From the NCBI GenBank assembly GCA_013153755.1, contig JAADDU010000073.1:1-16102 (forward strand): a DNA stretch of 16,102 nucleotides, written 5' to 3'. Origin of the DNA: Campylobacterota bacterium. GTDB lineage: Bacteria; Campylobacterota; Campylobacteria; Campylobacterales; Sulfurimonadaceae. This document shows, piece by piece, positions 1 to 5,503 of this stretch. Under the pieces are notes generated by a model. It ran no database searches. It was not told the DNA's origin and saw only the letters and a list, made by a program, of their open reading frames with translations. The translations under genes and the position numbers were made by a program. Numbering within the stretch: position 1 is the stretch's first letter; the number at the start of each line of letters is the position of its first letter.

Positions 1-186
1 ATAATTTTTTTGAGATTCATATAACTCTTTTGCATCTCTTAAAGCATTTGTAAAACTACTAATATTTTGTGGAATATGAGTCAAATCATATACATCAGAA
101 CTATTTTGAGATTTTTTTACCGATAGCTTACTAAATGAACATCCATAAAATATAAAAATAGATATAAATAGATATATAATTTTCAT
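1..186 (-). CDS. Partial lipoprotein (N-terminal 62 residues)
   Basis: An ATG at 186 opens a frame that stays open to the window edge, so the C-terminus is missing. The N-terminus is a lipoprotein signal: one Lys at residue 2, a hydrophobic stretch of about 11 residues, then a lipobox-like FYGC at 13-16, with Cys16 as the expected lipidated residue and Ser at +2. Phe at the -3 position is less usual than Leu. The visible mature part (SFSKLSVKK... DLTHIPQNISSF) resembles the N-terminus of cell-wall NlpC/P60-type SH3 lipoproteins of Campylobacterota, but this is only a weak impression. The start lies one base after the stop of the S24 repressor gene, so the two are almost certainly cotranscribed and translationally coupled. 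That places an envelope protein under an autoregulated repressor. The function is not assigned. Confidence 0.7.
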   Translation of the reverse strand, partial: MKIIYLFISIFIFYGCSFSKLSVKKSQNSSDVYDLTHIPQNISSFTNALRDAKELYESQKNY

Positions 187-187
187 C

Positions 188-847
188 TTAATCAATCACA
201 CCAAATTTACATATAACTTTTCCAAGTACATCTATCTCTGATATATCAAGAACTTCAGAGGAATAAACCAGATTATCTGAGATAATCTCTACAGTTGTAT
301 CTGATAGTTTTTTTATACGTTTAATAAAAAGTCCAGCTTCTGTTCTTATGGTAAAAATACCACCTTTAGCAAAATCTTTTTTATTTCTATTTATAAAAAC
401 TATATCATCGTAGCTAAAAGTTGGTTCCATAGAGTCTCCAGTAACATTAATGGCTTCTACATTCTCTAACTCTTTTTCTCCTCCAAGCATAACAGCAAAA
501 TGTTCAGGGATTTCAAGTTGTCCTATAGTTTCATAGTCTTCATCTGCTCCACCACCGGCACTTGCATTTATATTTTCAAAGTACCTTACCATATAAAATT
601 TATTTGTAGCTTCTATAAGACTTTCAGGAGACTGACCATATAAAATCCAGTTAATAGAAATCTTTCTTGAAGCACAAAAATCCATAAGTTCATTAAATGG
701 TACTTTATTTCGTTTTTTCATAGTTGCAAAATTCATTTGAGAGATACCCAAAATATCTGCTACATCTTTATCAAATACTTTTTTAGGAGAAAATTCTGAA
801 GATACTATACACTTAATCTCTTCAACTATTTCTAAAAATTTTTTCAT
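188..847 (-). CDS. S24-family (LexA/CI-like) self-cleaving transcriptional repressor
   Basis: The 219-residue protein has a CI-type helix-turn-helix at the N-terminus (about residues 25-72, DVADILGISQMNF...) and a peptidase S24/LexA-like C-terminal domain (about 95-219). The catalytic Ser is in GDSMEP (Ser139) and the Lys in LFIKRIKK (Lys176). Their spacing of 37 equals the Ser119-Lys156 spacing of E. coli LexA. A likely Ala-Gly scissile bond is A97-G98 in NASAGGG, just before the protease domain. By family, such proteins repress transcription until RecA or another trigger promotes autocleavage. It is not LexA itself, because the HTH is of the phage CI class. The ATG at 847 has TAGGAG 7 nt upstream and a consensus promoter. 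It is followed by a coupled lipoprotein gene and faces a micro-ORF. The target regulon is unknown; self-regulation is likely. Confidence 0.85.
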   Translation of the reverse strand: MKKFLEIVEEIKCIVSSEFSPKKVFDKDVADILGISQMNFATMKKRNKVPFNELMDFCASRKISINWILYGQSPESLIEATNKFYMVRYFENINASAGGGADEDYETIGQLEIPEHFAVMLGGEKELENVEAINVTGDSMEPTFSYDDIVFINRNKKDFAKGGIFTIRTEAGLFIKRIKKLSDTTVEIISDNLVYSSEVLDISEIDVLGKVICKFGVID

Positions 848-871
848 AATAAAACTCCTATATTTTGAAAA

Positions 872-900
872 ATTATAGTGTTATTTATGAAAAAAGTCAA
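872..900 (-). promoter_or_regulatory. Sigma70 promoter of the S24 repressor gene
   Basis: On the minus strand TTGACT (-35, 895-900) and TATAAT (-10, 872-877) are separated by exactly 17 bp. The predicted start near 865 leaves a leader of about 18 nt containing the TAGGAG ribosome-binding site at 855-860. A GTCA/TGAC pair (896-912) overlaps the -35 and could be part of an operator. Confidence 0.75.
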
Positions 901-922
901 AAAAATATGACAATTTGCAATA

Positions 923-944
923 TTTTTTACATTTTTGTAAAAAA
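923..944. promoter_or_regulatory. Inverted repeat in the divergent repressor/micro-ORF promoter region
   Basis: TTTTTTAC and GTAAAAAA form perfect 8-bp arms around a 6-base spacer. The repeat falls between a -35-like TTTACA (926-931) and a -10-like TATACA (948-953) on the plus strand, so a bound dimer would block transcription of the 27-codon ORF. The arms are mostly A/T, so chance is a real alternative. Assigning it to the S24 repressor is inference from position only. Confidence 0.35.
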
Positions 945-980
945 ATATATACAATTTAGTAATTTAAAAAAGGATTTGTT

Positions 981-1064
981 ATGACATTACTTATGAAAAA
1001 TGCTGAGAGTTTATTTGAAAGATTTGAGAATTCTGTGGAGATTTGGGCTCAAAGATTATTTTAA
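981..1064 (+). CDS. Putative 27-residue peptide divergent from the S24 repressor
   Basis: The ATG at 981 is preceded by AAGGA (about 6 nt spacing) and encodes MTLLMKNAESLFERFENSVE followed by IWAQRLF and TAA. The peptide would form an amphipathic helix with a hydrophobic face (Leu, Phe, Val, Ile, Trp) and mixed charges, and it is not a classic membrane span. A plausible promoter (926-953) and a hairpin ending in eight T residues (1051-1078) make a self-contained unit. Its last 9 bases overlap the end of the convergent 46-residue ORF. I recognise no family. It might be a repressor-controlled micro-protein, analogous in layout to cro-like or SOS-induced small peptides, but it could also be a small RNA with an incidental ORF. 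Confidence 0.45.
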   Translation: MTLLMKNAESLFERFENSVEIWAQRLF

Positions 1065-1078
1065 ATTATCTTTTTTTT
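1051..1078 (+). terminator. Candidate intrinsic terminator of the micro-ORF unit
   Basis: AAAGAT (1051-1056) pairs with ATCTTT (1068-1073), with a T-T mismatch and two further pairs inside, followed by an uninterrupted run of eight T residues (1071-1078). The stem has a single G-C pair, so it is weak. The T-run and its position across the micro-ORF stop codon favour a real plus-strand end. The same bases encode the Lys-rich tail of the opposing gene. Confidence 0.4.
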
Positions 1079-1196
1079 GTTCATCTAATCTAAATTGTTC
1101 CTCTCTTTGAGCAGATTTAGTTTTATGGTAACCACCAAATATAAATACCATAAAGAGTACAAAAAGAATACTCATGATAATATCTAAGATACCCAT
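1056..1196 (-). CDS. Small single-pass membrane protein, 46 residues
   Basis: The ATG at 1196 starts MGILDIIMSILFVLFMVFIFGG, one hydrophobic span at about residues 3-22. A charged, Gln/Glu/Lys-rich tail (YHKTKSAQREEQFRLDEQKK...) probably faces the cytoplasm. GGAG lies upstream, formed across the stop of trmL, which ends only 2 bp before this start, so the gene is the last member of the leuDB-purU-trmL operon. Length, ribosome-binding site and hydrophobic profile support a real gene. I recognise no named family. The end of the gene overlaps the convergent 27-codon ORF by 9 bp. Confidence 0.6.
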   Translation of the reverse strand: MGILDIIMSILFVLFMVFIFGGYHKTKSAQREEQFRLDEQKKDNLK

Positions 1197-1198
1197 GA

Positions 1199-1666
1199 TT
1201 AAACTCCTTTAAAATTGCTATAATTTTGTCTTATAGCATCATATAAAACTATGCCTGTACTTATAGCTAGATTTAAACTTCTACCCTCTTTTGTCATAGG
1301 TATAGTTATATTATTTTCTTTGTATTTATTTAGTATATTTTCTGGAATACCAGCCGTTTCACTTCCAAAAAAGATAAAATCACCCTCTTTAAACTCTGCT
1401 TTAAAATATGGTCTATCTGTTTTAGTAGTTGCAAAATGAGCATTATCTGCTATGTTGTTTTTAGCAAAAAACTCATCTATACTCTCCCAAACATGTAAGT
1501 CTAACTTTTCCCAGTAATCAAGCCCTGCTCTACGAACTGCTTTTTCATCTATATCAAAAGCTATAGGCCTAATTAGATGCAGTGATGCACCAGCATTTAC
1601 ACATAAACGACCTATGGCTCCAGTATTGTTTGGGATTTGTGGATTTACTAAAACTAAATTAAACAT
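1199..1666 (-). CDS. trmL: tRNA (cytidine/uridine-34-2'-O)-methyltransferase TrmL
   Basis: TrmL is a SpoU/TrmD-class (SPOUT, trefoil-knot) enzyme that uses S-adenosylmethionine to 2'-O-methylate the wobble nucleotide of tRNA-Leu isoacceptors; it acts in the cytosol as a dimer. At 155 residues it matches the minimal E. coli protein (about 157). All three SpoU motifs are visible: NPQIPNNTGAIGR (residues 9-21), FFGSETAGIP (about 99-108), and IPMTKEGRSLNLAISTG (about 122-138), the last forming the knot and cofactor loop. The ATG at 1666 follows purU by 10 bp with GGAAG in the gap. The next gene begins 2 bp after its stop. The position in a leucine-biosynthesis operon is suggestive given its tRNA-Leu substrate, but may be coincidental. 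Confidence 0.92.
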   Translation of the reverse strand: MFNLVLVNPQIPNNTGAIGRLCVNAGASLHLIRPIAFDIDEKAVRRAGLDYWEKLDLHVWESIDEFFAKNNIADNAHFATTKTDRPYFKAEFKEGDFIFFGSETAGIPENILNKYKENNITIPMTKEGRSLNLAISTGIVLYDAIRQNYSNFKGV

Positions 1667-1676
1667 AATACTTCCA

Positions 1677-2513
1677 TTAAAAAATTACACTTTTATTTGC
1701 ATAAACAAAAATTCTATCTTCAAGAGCTAATTTTAAAGCACGAGATAACACTACTTTTTCTACATCACGACCAGAGCGTTGCATATCTCTCCAGCCATAA
1801 GTATGGTTAACATGGATAACTTCTTGAGCTATAATTGGACCTTCATCTAGGTTATTGTTTACAAAGTGAGCAGTAGCTCCTATGATTTTAACACCTCTAT
1901 CATAAGCTTGTTTATAAGGGTTTGCACCTATAAATGCTGGTAAAAAGGAGTGATGAATATTTATGATTTTATCTTCATAAGTTTCAACAAATCTAGGCGT
2001 TAAAATACGCATATATTTTGCTAAAACTATATAATCAACATCATCAAAACTATCTATATATTCTATGATTTTTTGCTCATGCTCAGAGCGTCCATAACCC
2101 TCATGTGATATGGTCATGTATGGTATTTCAAACTTAGAAACTACAGATTTTAAATCATTATAGTTTGATATAACAGCTAAGATATTTGCATCTAATTCAC
2201 CTGATTCATGTCGTATAAGTATATCTCCAAGAGCATGAAGTTCCTTAGTTGCCATGATTATAATGTTTTTCTTTTTTGGTTGTATAACTTTTATGGTTGC
2301 ACTATTTGGCAACACTTCTTTTAGGGCATCATGTAATGCATCTAACTCTATATCCCCATCAACAACACTTCTCATAAAAAATTTGTTATTTTCTTTATCA
2401 ACAAACTCATTATTTGAGAGTATATTTAGATTATGATTATAAAAAATTGTTGATATTTTATAAACTAAACCTTTTTCATCATTTGCATCTATTAAAACTC
2501 TGTATTGGCTCAA
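1677..2513 (-). CDS. purU: Formyltetrahydrofolate deformylase PurU (TTG start)
   Basis: PurU hydrolyses 10-formyl-tetrahydrofolate to tetrahydrofolate and formate, balancing the one-carbon pool and supplying formate for purine synthesis. The 278 residues match the family length. An ACT regulatory domain occupies about residues 3-80, and a formyltransferase-fold catalytic domain about 84-278. The Asn-His-Asp catalytic set is present: Asn185 and His187 in INIHHSFLPAF, and Asp223 in NLDEGPII. The start is a TTG at 2513 overlapping the TGA of the preceding gene (TTGA). Two in-frame TAA codons lie immediately upstream and the next Met is residue 48 inside the ACT domain, so TTG is effectively forced. 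GGGAG lies about 7 nt upstream. The weak start codon together with the stop overlap implies translational coupling. Confidence 0.93.
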   Translation of the reverse strand: MSQYRVLIDANDEKGLVYKISTIFYNHNLNILSNNEFVDKENNKFFMRSVVDGDIELDALHDALKEVLPNSATIKVIQPKKKNIIIMATKELHALGDILIRHESGELDANILAVISNYNDLKSVVSKFEIPYMTISHEGYGRSEHEQKIIEYIDSFDDVDYIVLAKYMRILTPRFVETYEDKIINIHHSFLPAFIGANPYKQAYDRGVKIIGATAHFVNNNLDEGPIIAQEVIHVNHTYGWRDMQRSGRDVEKVVLSRALKLALEDRIFVYANKSVIF

Positions 2514-2845
2514 TTATTACTCCCTTTTTCTAGCTCTCTTACCCTTGTTTCTATGGTAGCTAAAGCATATTCTAAAAAGTTTAAAGTCATATCTATCTTA
2601 GATTCTATATTTGCATTGTTTGGAGCTTGAAAACCATCAAATAAGACAAGAAGTCTTTCTTTTAAAGAGTTTAAAAATTGAACTTCATTTTCAATATTTA
2701 AAGATATAGATGGTTGCTTTAACCCTGTATGTATCTTTGTGTTTTCTATCTTTTTAGGTTTTATAGAACTATTTAAAACTTTTTTAGTTGTTTCATTATC
2801 TTCCATCTCTGCTAAAGTAGATAAAATCGCATCTTTTAATTCCAT
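2510..2845 (-). CDS. CiaD-like conserved Campylobacterota protein
   Basis: This is a soluble protein of 111 residues if it starts at the ATG at 2845. A GTG at 2857 would add four residues, but GAGGTGG sits closer to the usual distance before the ATG. The N-terminal half is polar and probably disordered. The C-terminal half (FLNSLKERLLVLFDGFQ... IDMTLNFLEYALATIETRVREL) forms two helices resembling the CiaD-like domain found across Campylobacterota. The C. jejuni ciaD gene also lies near purU, as I remember it. In C. jejuni CiaD is described as a secreted invasion effector, a role that makes no sense in a free-living autotroph, so a housekeeping function must exist. It overlaps the upstream TPR gene by 10 bp and purU by 4 bp. 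The family assignment is from memory of the motif, not a search. Confidence 0.6.
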   Translation of the reverse strand: MELKDAILSTLAEMEDNETTKKVLNSSIKPKKIENTKIHTGLKQPSISLNIENEVQFLNSLKERLLVLFDGFQAPNNANIESKIDMTLNFLEYALATIETRVRELEKGSNN

Positions 2846-3081
2846 GCTAGTAACCACCTCTCAAACTCTTTGTATTCTGCATCTGCTTCCATCTTTATAA
2901 AAAACTCTTTCATCTGAGTATTGACACCTACAAACTCTTTTCTATCTCCAGACAATCTCTTTATAGCTATCTTAGCATCCATGTTTTGAGGTTCTTTTTT
3001 AAGTATATTTTTATATATATCTAATGCCTCATCTTTTAGACCTTGAAGCTCATAAATATTTGCTAGTGTTAGAGTTTGCAT
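2836..3081 (-). CDS. Small tetratricopeptide-like protein
   Basis: The 81-residue protein has one clear TPR-type helix pair (ANIYELQGLKDEALDIYKNI and LKKEPQNMDAKIAIKRL, about residues 7-44), followed by a charged helical segment and a Trp-rich end (EFERWLLAWN). There is no signal peptide or membrane span, so it is probably a cytosolic protein-protein adaptor. It starts 16 bp after leuB and overlaps the CiaD-like gene by 10 bp, so the two are probably made together and may interact. The ribosome-binding site is weak, which suggests dependence on leuB translation. No specific function can be assigned. Confidence 0.7.
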   Translation of the reverse strand: MQTLTLANIYELQGLKDEALDIYKNILKKEPQNMDAKIAIKRLSGDRKEFVGVNTQMKEFFIKMEADAEYKEFERWLLAWN

Positions 3082-3097
3082 CTATTTTTAGTATCTC

Positions 3098-4165
3098 TTA
3101 TCTTGTAATATAATTAGCGATAATAGAACCTATCTCACTAGTTGAACATACTTCTTTTGCATCAAATTGTGCTAAATCTTGAGTTCTATAACCATCACGA
3201 AGTACTCTTTTTATAGCATCATCTATCTTATCTGCTGCTAATATTTCGCCAAAAGCATATCTAAGCATCATAGATGCAGAAGCTATAGTTGCTATAGGGT
3301 TTGCGATCCCCTGCCCTGCAATATCTGGAGCTGAACCGTGTATAGGCTCATAAACACCTATCTTCTCACCAACAGATGCAGATGGAAGTAAACCGATAGA
3401 ACCACAAAGCATAGATGCTTCATCACTTAAAATATCTCCAAAGATATTACCAGTAAGCATCACATCAAACTGTTTTGGATTTAGTACAAGTTGCATAGCT
3501 GCGTTATCTACATACATATGTGAAAGTTCAACATCAGGATACTCTTTAGAAACTTCAGTTACAACATCTCTCCAAAGTTGAGAAACATCAAGAACATTTG
3601 CTTTATCTATAGAACAAACTCTTTTTTCTCTTTTTTGTGCGATTCTAAATGCTTGGTGTGCGATTCGTACTATCTCATGGCGAGTATAAACCATAGTATT
3701 AAACCCTTTATCCTCAGTACGACCTTTAGGCTCTCCAAAGTAGATACCACCTATAAGTTCACGAACAACCATAATATCAACACCTTTGATAATCTCTGGC
3801 TTTAGTGAAGAGGCATTTATAAGCTCATCATATACAACAGCAGGACGGAGATTAGCATAAACACCCAACTCTTTACGAAATCTTAAAAGTCCACTTTCTG
3901 GTCTTTTTTCACGAGGAAGAGAATCCCATTTTTCACCACCAATAGCTCCAAATAAAACTGCATCACAATTTAATGATTTAGTGATAGTTTCTTGAGGCAA
4001 TGGATCACCTGTTATATCGTAAGCAACTCCACCCATTAAAGCTTCATCATAATCAAAATTCAAGTCACAACAAGAAGCTACTGCATCTAAAACTTTAACT
4101 GCTTCATCTACAATCTCAGGACCTATTCCATCACCTTTGATTAGTGTTATTTTGTAACTATTCAT
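3098..4165 (-). CDS. leuB: 3-isopropylmalate dehydrogenase LeuB
   Basis: LeuB oxidises and decarboxylates 3-isopropylmalate with NAD+ to 2-oxoisocaproate in leucine biosynthesis. The 355 residues fit the family. Diagnostic segments include the N-terminal [12 protein letters not shown], the substrate loop [27 protein letters not shown] with the catalytic Tyr, [13 protein letters not shown] with the catalytic Lys, the metal-binding Asp residues in [14 protein letters not shown], and the NAD-binding [14 protein letters not shown]. It overlaps leuD by one base (TAATG), so the genes are translationally coupled. leuA and leuC are not in this window and must lie elsewhere. Confidence 0.96.
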   Translation of the reverse strand: MNSYKITLIKGDGIGPEIVDEAVKVLDAVASCCDLNFDYDEALMGGVAYDITGDPLPQETITKSLNCDAVLFGAIGGEKWDSLPREKRPESGLLRFRKELGVYANLRPAVVYDELINASSLKPEIIKGVDIMVVRELIGGIYFGEPKGRTEDKGFNTMVYTRHEIVRIAHQAFRIAQKREKRVCSIDKANVLDVSQLWRDVVTEVSKEYPDVELSHMYVDNAAMQLVLNPKQFDVMLTGNIFGDILSDEASMLCGSIGLLPSASVGEKIGVYEPIHGSAPDIAGQGIANPIATIASASMMLRYAFGEILAADKIDDAIKRVLRDGYRTQDLAQFDAKEVCSTSEIGSIIANYITR

Positions 4166-4668
4166 TATTTACCTTTTATCTCATTTTGTGCAAAATTCAT
4201 CAATCCACCTGCATCTATAAGCTCTTGCATAAACTCTGGAATCGGTGTGAAACTATACAATTTATTTGTAGTTTTATTTGTGATTGTTCCAGCATTCATA
4301 TCTACAGTTATCTCATCGCCTTCATTTATCTCTGCACTCTCTTTAAGCTCAAATATTGGAAGTCCCATATTAAAAGCATTTCTATAAAAAATTCTTGCAA
4401 AAGTTGGAGCAATAATAGCAGCAACACCAGCAGCCTTTAATGCTATAGGTGCATGTTCTCTTGAACTACCACAACCAAAATTATCTCCAGCAACTATAAC
4501 ATCGCCTACACTCATCTTTTTTACAAATTCTGGATCAGCATCTTCCATAACATGCTTTGCTAGTTCTTCTGGTACTGAAGTGTTAAGATAACGAGCAGCG
4601 ATAATCAAATCTGTGTCTATATCTTTACCAAAAGTCCAAACTTTTCCATCAATATTTGCTTTTTGCAT
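4165..4668 (-). CDS. leuD: 3-isopropylmalate dehydratase small subunit LeuD
   Basis: LeuD is the swivelling-domain subunit of the aconitase-family LeuCD enzyme that isomerises 2- to 3-isopropylmalate; the [4Fe-4S] cluster is carried by LeuC. At 167 residues it belongs to the short LeuD form, not the ~200-residue enterobacterial form. Seen directly: the N-terminal [19 protein letters not shown] and the substrate-binding loop [13 protein letters not shown] (about residues 61-73). It is the first gene of a seven-gene minus-strand operon, with an AGGA-type ribosome-binding site and a TATAAT box about 40 bp upstream. The partner leuC is absent here, so the leucine pathway is split in this genome. 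Confidence 0.95.
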   Translation of the reverse strand: MQKANIDGKVWTFGKDIDTDLIIAARYLNTSVPEELAKHVMEDADPEFVKKMSVGDVIVAGDNFGCGSSREHAPIALKAAGVAAIIAPTFARIFYRNAFNMGLPIFELKESAEINEGDEITVDMNAGTITNKTTNKLYSFTPIPEFMQELIDAGGLMNFAQNEIKGK

Positions 4669-5008
4669 ATAAAATCCTAATGTTTTAACTAAAATAATTT
4701 CGCGATTATATCTAAAATCTTGTTTTTTTACTTAATTAAAAAGATGAGACTTGTATTATCTCTGAAATCTAAGATAATAATTCGGTAAGATTTATTTTCA
4801 AAAAAGTCTCTATTAGAGTTTTTAAGTATAATAAATTATTAGTATCAAATATCAACAACATAAATAATATGAATATTTAAGAAGTGTAGCTTATAACTTT
4901 AAATTTTTATTAAATTAAATTAAGTTAAATATTAATTTGATTGTTACACCAAAGCTACAATGAAACAAAATATTAAAAAAACTCTATTTGCAAGGCTTAA
5001 AAGAAGAT
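4669..5008. other. Intergenic region between leuD and rnpB
   Basis: This is 340 bp of very AT-rich sequence with no convincing gene. It holds the leuD promoter box (4705-4710). A run of seven A residues at 4975-4981 reads as T7 in the rnpB transcript and may mark its end, but I see no strong hairpin before it. There is a small CTCT/AGAG hairpin near 4812-4824. An 8-bp inverted repeat, TGTAGCTT (4885-4892) and AAGCTACA (4952-4959), has 59 bases between its arms. No leucine-rich leader peptide or T-box is visible on the minus strand. Confidence 0.5.
4705..4710 (-). promoter_or_regulatory. -10 box upstream of leuD
   Basis: TATAAT on the minus strand, within TAGATATAAT, gives a predicted leader of about 30 nt before leuD. 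No -35 hexamer is recognisable, which is common in Campylobacterota promoters, where the -10 and upstream T-rich periodicity dominate. The same TAGATATAAT string occurs upstream of sucC. Confidence 0.5.
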
Positions 5009-5328
5009 AGGTACAACTATAAGCCGAGTTTTGTGTTGATAGTATTAATCTACTATACCATTTACATAGTATCTCTAGCGAAACAGTAGCATTATAAGAC
5101 GCTGACCATCTGTTTCTTGCTGCCATGTTGGGTTTTCAAGCTTCTTATGTTGCCATAAAAACTGGTGGTCTCTTACACGCACCTTTTCACCTTTACCACA
5201 AAAAGTGGAAGTAATATTTCTGTTGCACTTTCCCTCGTATTGCTACGGCCATTTGTTAAATGGAACACTGTCTTATAGCAGCTCGGACTTTCCTCTTACA
5301 GTTGTAAGTCACTATCTGTTGTACCTTT
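5009..5328 (-). ncRNA. rnpB: RNase P RNA (bacterial type A)
   Basis: This is the catalytic RNA that trims 5' leaders from pre-tRNAs. Seen directly on the minus strand: the universal P4-side GAGGAAAGTCCG (5284-5295), GCAACAGAA (5218-5226) and the 3' CGGCTTAT (5019-5026), in the correct order and spacing. The ends are set by the P1 helix: AGGTACAAC at the 5' side (5318-5326) pairs perfectly with GTTGTACCT at the 3' side (5009-5017). A CTTACAACTGTAAG hairpin right after P1 fits the P2/P3 area. The length of about 320 nt is at the short end for type A, as expected in Campylobacterota. It has its own weak TATCAT -10 at 5332-5337. The upstream region is shared with a divergent tetR gene. Confidence 0.92.
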
Positions 5329-5331
5329 GAA

Positions 5332-5337
5332 ATGATA
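5332..5337 (-). promoter_or_regulatory. Candidate -10 box of rnpB
   Basis: TATCAT on the minus strand lies 6 nt before the predicted RNA 5' end near 5326. A CTGAAT 16 bp upstream is a poor -35 (3 of 6 matches). The first TetR-type operator (5374-5385) lies about 48 bp upstream of this start. Confidence 0.4.
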
Positions 5338-5371
5338 CTAAAAACATCCTTTAATTCAGTTTTTTACTTTA

Positions 5372-5419
5372 ATGAACGACTGTTCTTTTATACTTACTTC
5401 AATAAGAACAGTCGTTCAT
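5372..5419. repeat. Perfect 16-bp inverted repeat containing operators 1 and 2
   Basis: ATGAACGACTGTTCTT (5372-5387) is the exact reverse complement of AAGAACAGTCGTTCAT (5404-5419), separated by 16 bp. Each arm is itself a GAAC-N4-GTTC pseudo-palindrome, so this is a pair of operators in opposite orientation and not a transcription terminator. There is no U-tract. Confidence 0.85.
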
Positions 5420-5430
5420 ATTGAAGTAAG
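5393..5430. repeat. 38-bp near-palindrome centred on operator 2
   Basis: CTTACTTCAATA (5393-5404) and TATTGAAGTAAG (5419-5430) are exact 12-bp inverted arms around the operator AGAACAGTCGTTCA. It shares sequence with the neighbouring 16-bp inverted repeat (5372-5419), so the two extruded or folded forms are mutually exclusive. Confidence 0.8.
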
Positions 5431-5452
5431 CTAAGATTAACAAGTGTTCATA

Positions 5453-5458
5453 TATAAT
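5453..5458 (+). promoter_or_regulatory. Predicted -10 box of the tetR-family gene
   Basis: TATAAT lies between operators 3 and 4. Transcription would start near 5465, placing operator 3 over the spacer and operator 4 just downstream of the start. No good -35 is present at 17 bp upstream (GCTAAG). Confidence 0.5.
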
Positions 5459-5503
5459 TATAGTTAAATTAACAGTTGTTCATACAGCTAAAAAAGGTTT
5501 AAA

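Larger units (their letters stand above)
5374..5481 (+). promoter_or_regulatory. Array of four TetR-type operators phased at 32 bp
   Basis: Four 12-bp pseudo-palindromes are seen: GAACGACTGTTC at 5374-5385, GAACAGTCGTTC at 5406-5417, TAACAAGTGTTC at 5438-5449 and TAACAGTTGTTC at 5470-5481. The starts are 5374, 5406, 5438 and 5470, exactly 32 bp apart each time, close to three helical turns, so all sites face the same side of the DNA. Site 1 is site 2 in reverse orientation, and sites 2-4 share a trailing AT/ATA. Sites 3 and 4 bracket the predicted -10 of tetR, so autorepression is the simplest reading, with cooperative occupancy across the array. Confidence 0.75.

Noticed and set aside
188..847. 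Calling the S24 repressor LexA
   Set aside because: The DNA-binding domain is of the phage CI HTH class, not the LexA winged helix, and the linker is longer.
2846..2857. GTG at 2857 as the start of the CiaD-like protein
   Set aside because: The GAGGTGG ribosome-binding site is well placed for the ATG at 2845 and would overlap the GTG itself.
4885..4959. TGTAGCTT/AAGCTACA inverted repeat as insertion-sequence ends
   Set aside because: Only 8 bp arms with 59 bp of AT-rich sequence between, no transposase and no target-site duplication.
4669..5008. Leucine attenuator or T-box before leuD
   Set aside because: No Leu-rich leader peptide, T-box sequence or terminator/antiterminator pair is visible on the minus strand.
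4944..5126. A 60-codon minus-strand open frame
   Set aside because: It lies across the 3' half of rnpB, whose conserved elements and P1 helix explain the sequence.
5374..5481. Regular 32-bp repetition as a mini CRISPR array
   Set aside because: The repeated unit is only about 12-16 bp, palindromic and diverged, there are just four copies, and no cas genes or long conserved repeats are present. Operator sites explain it better.
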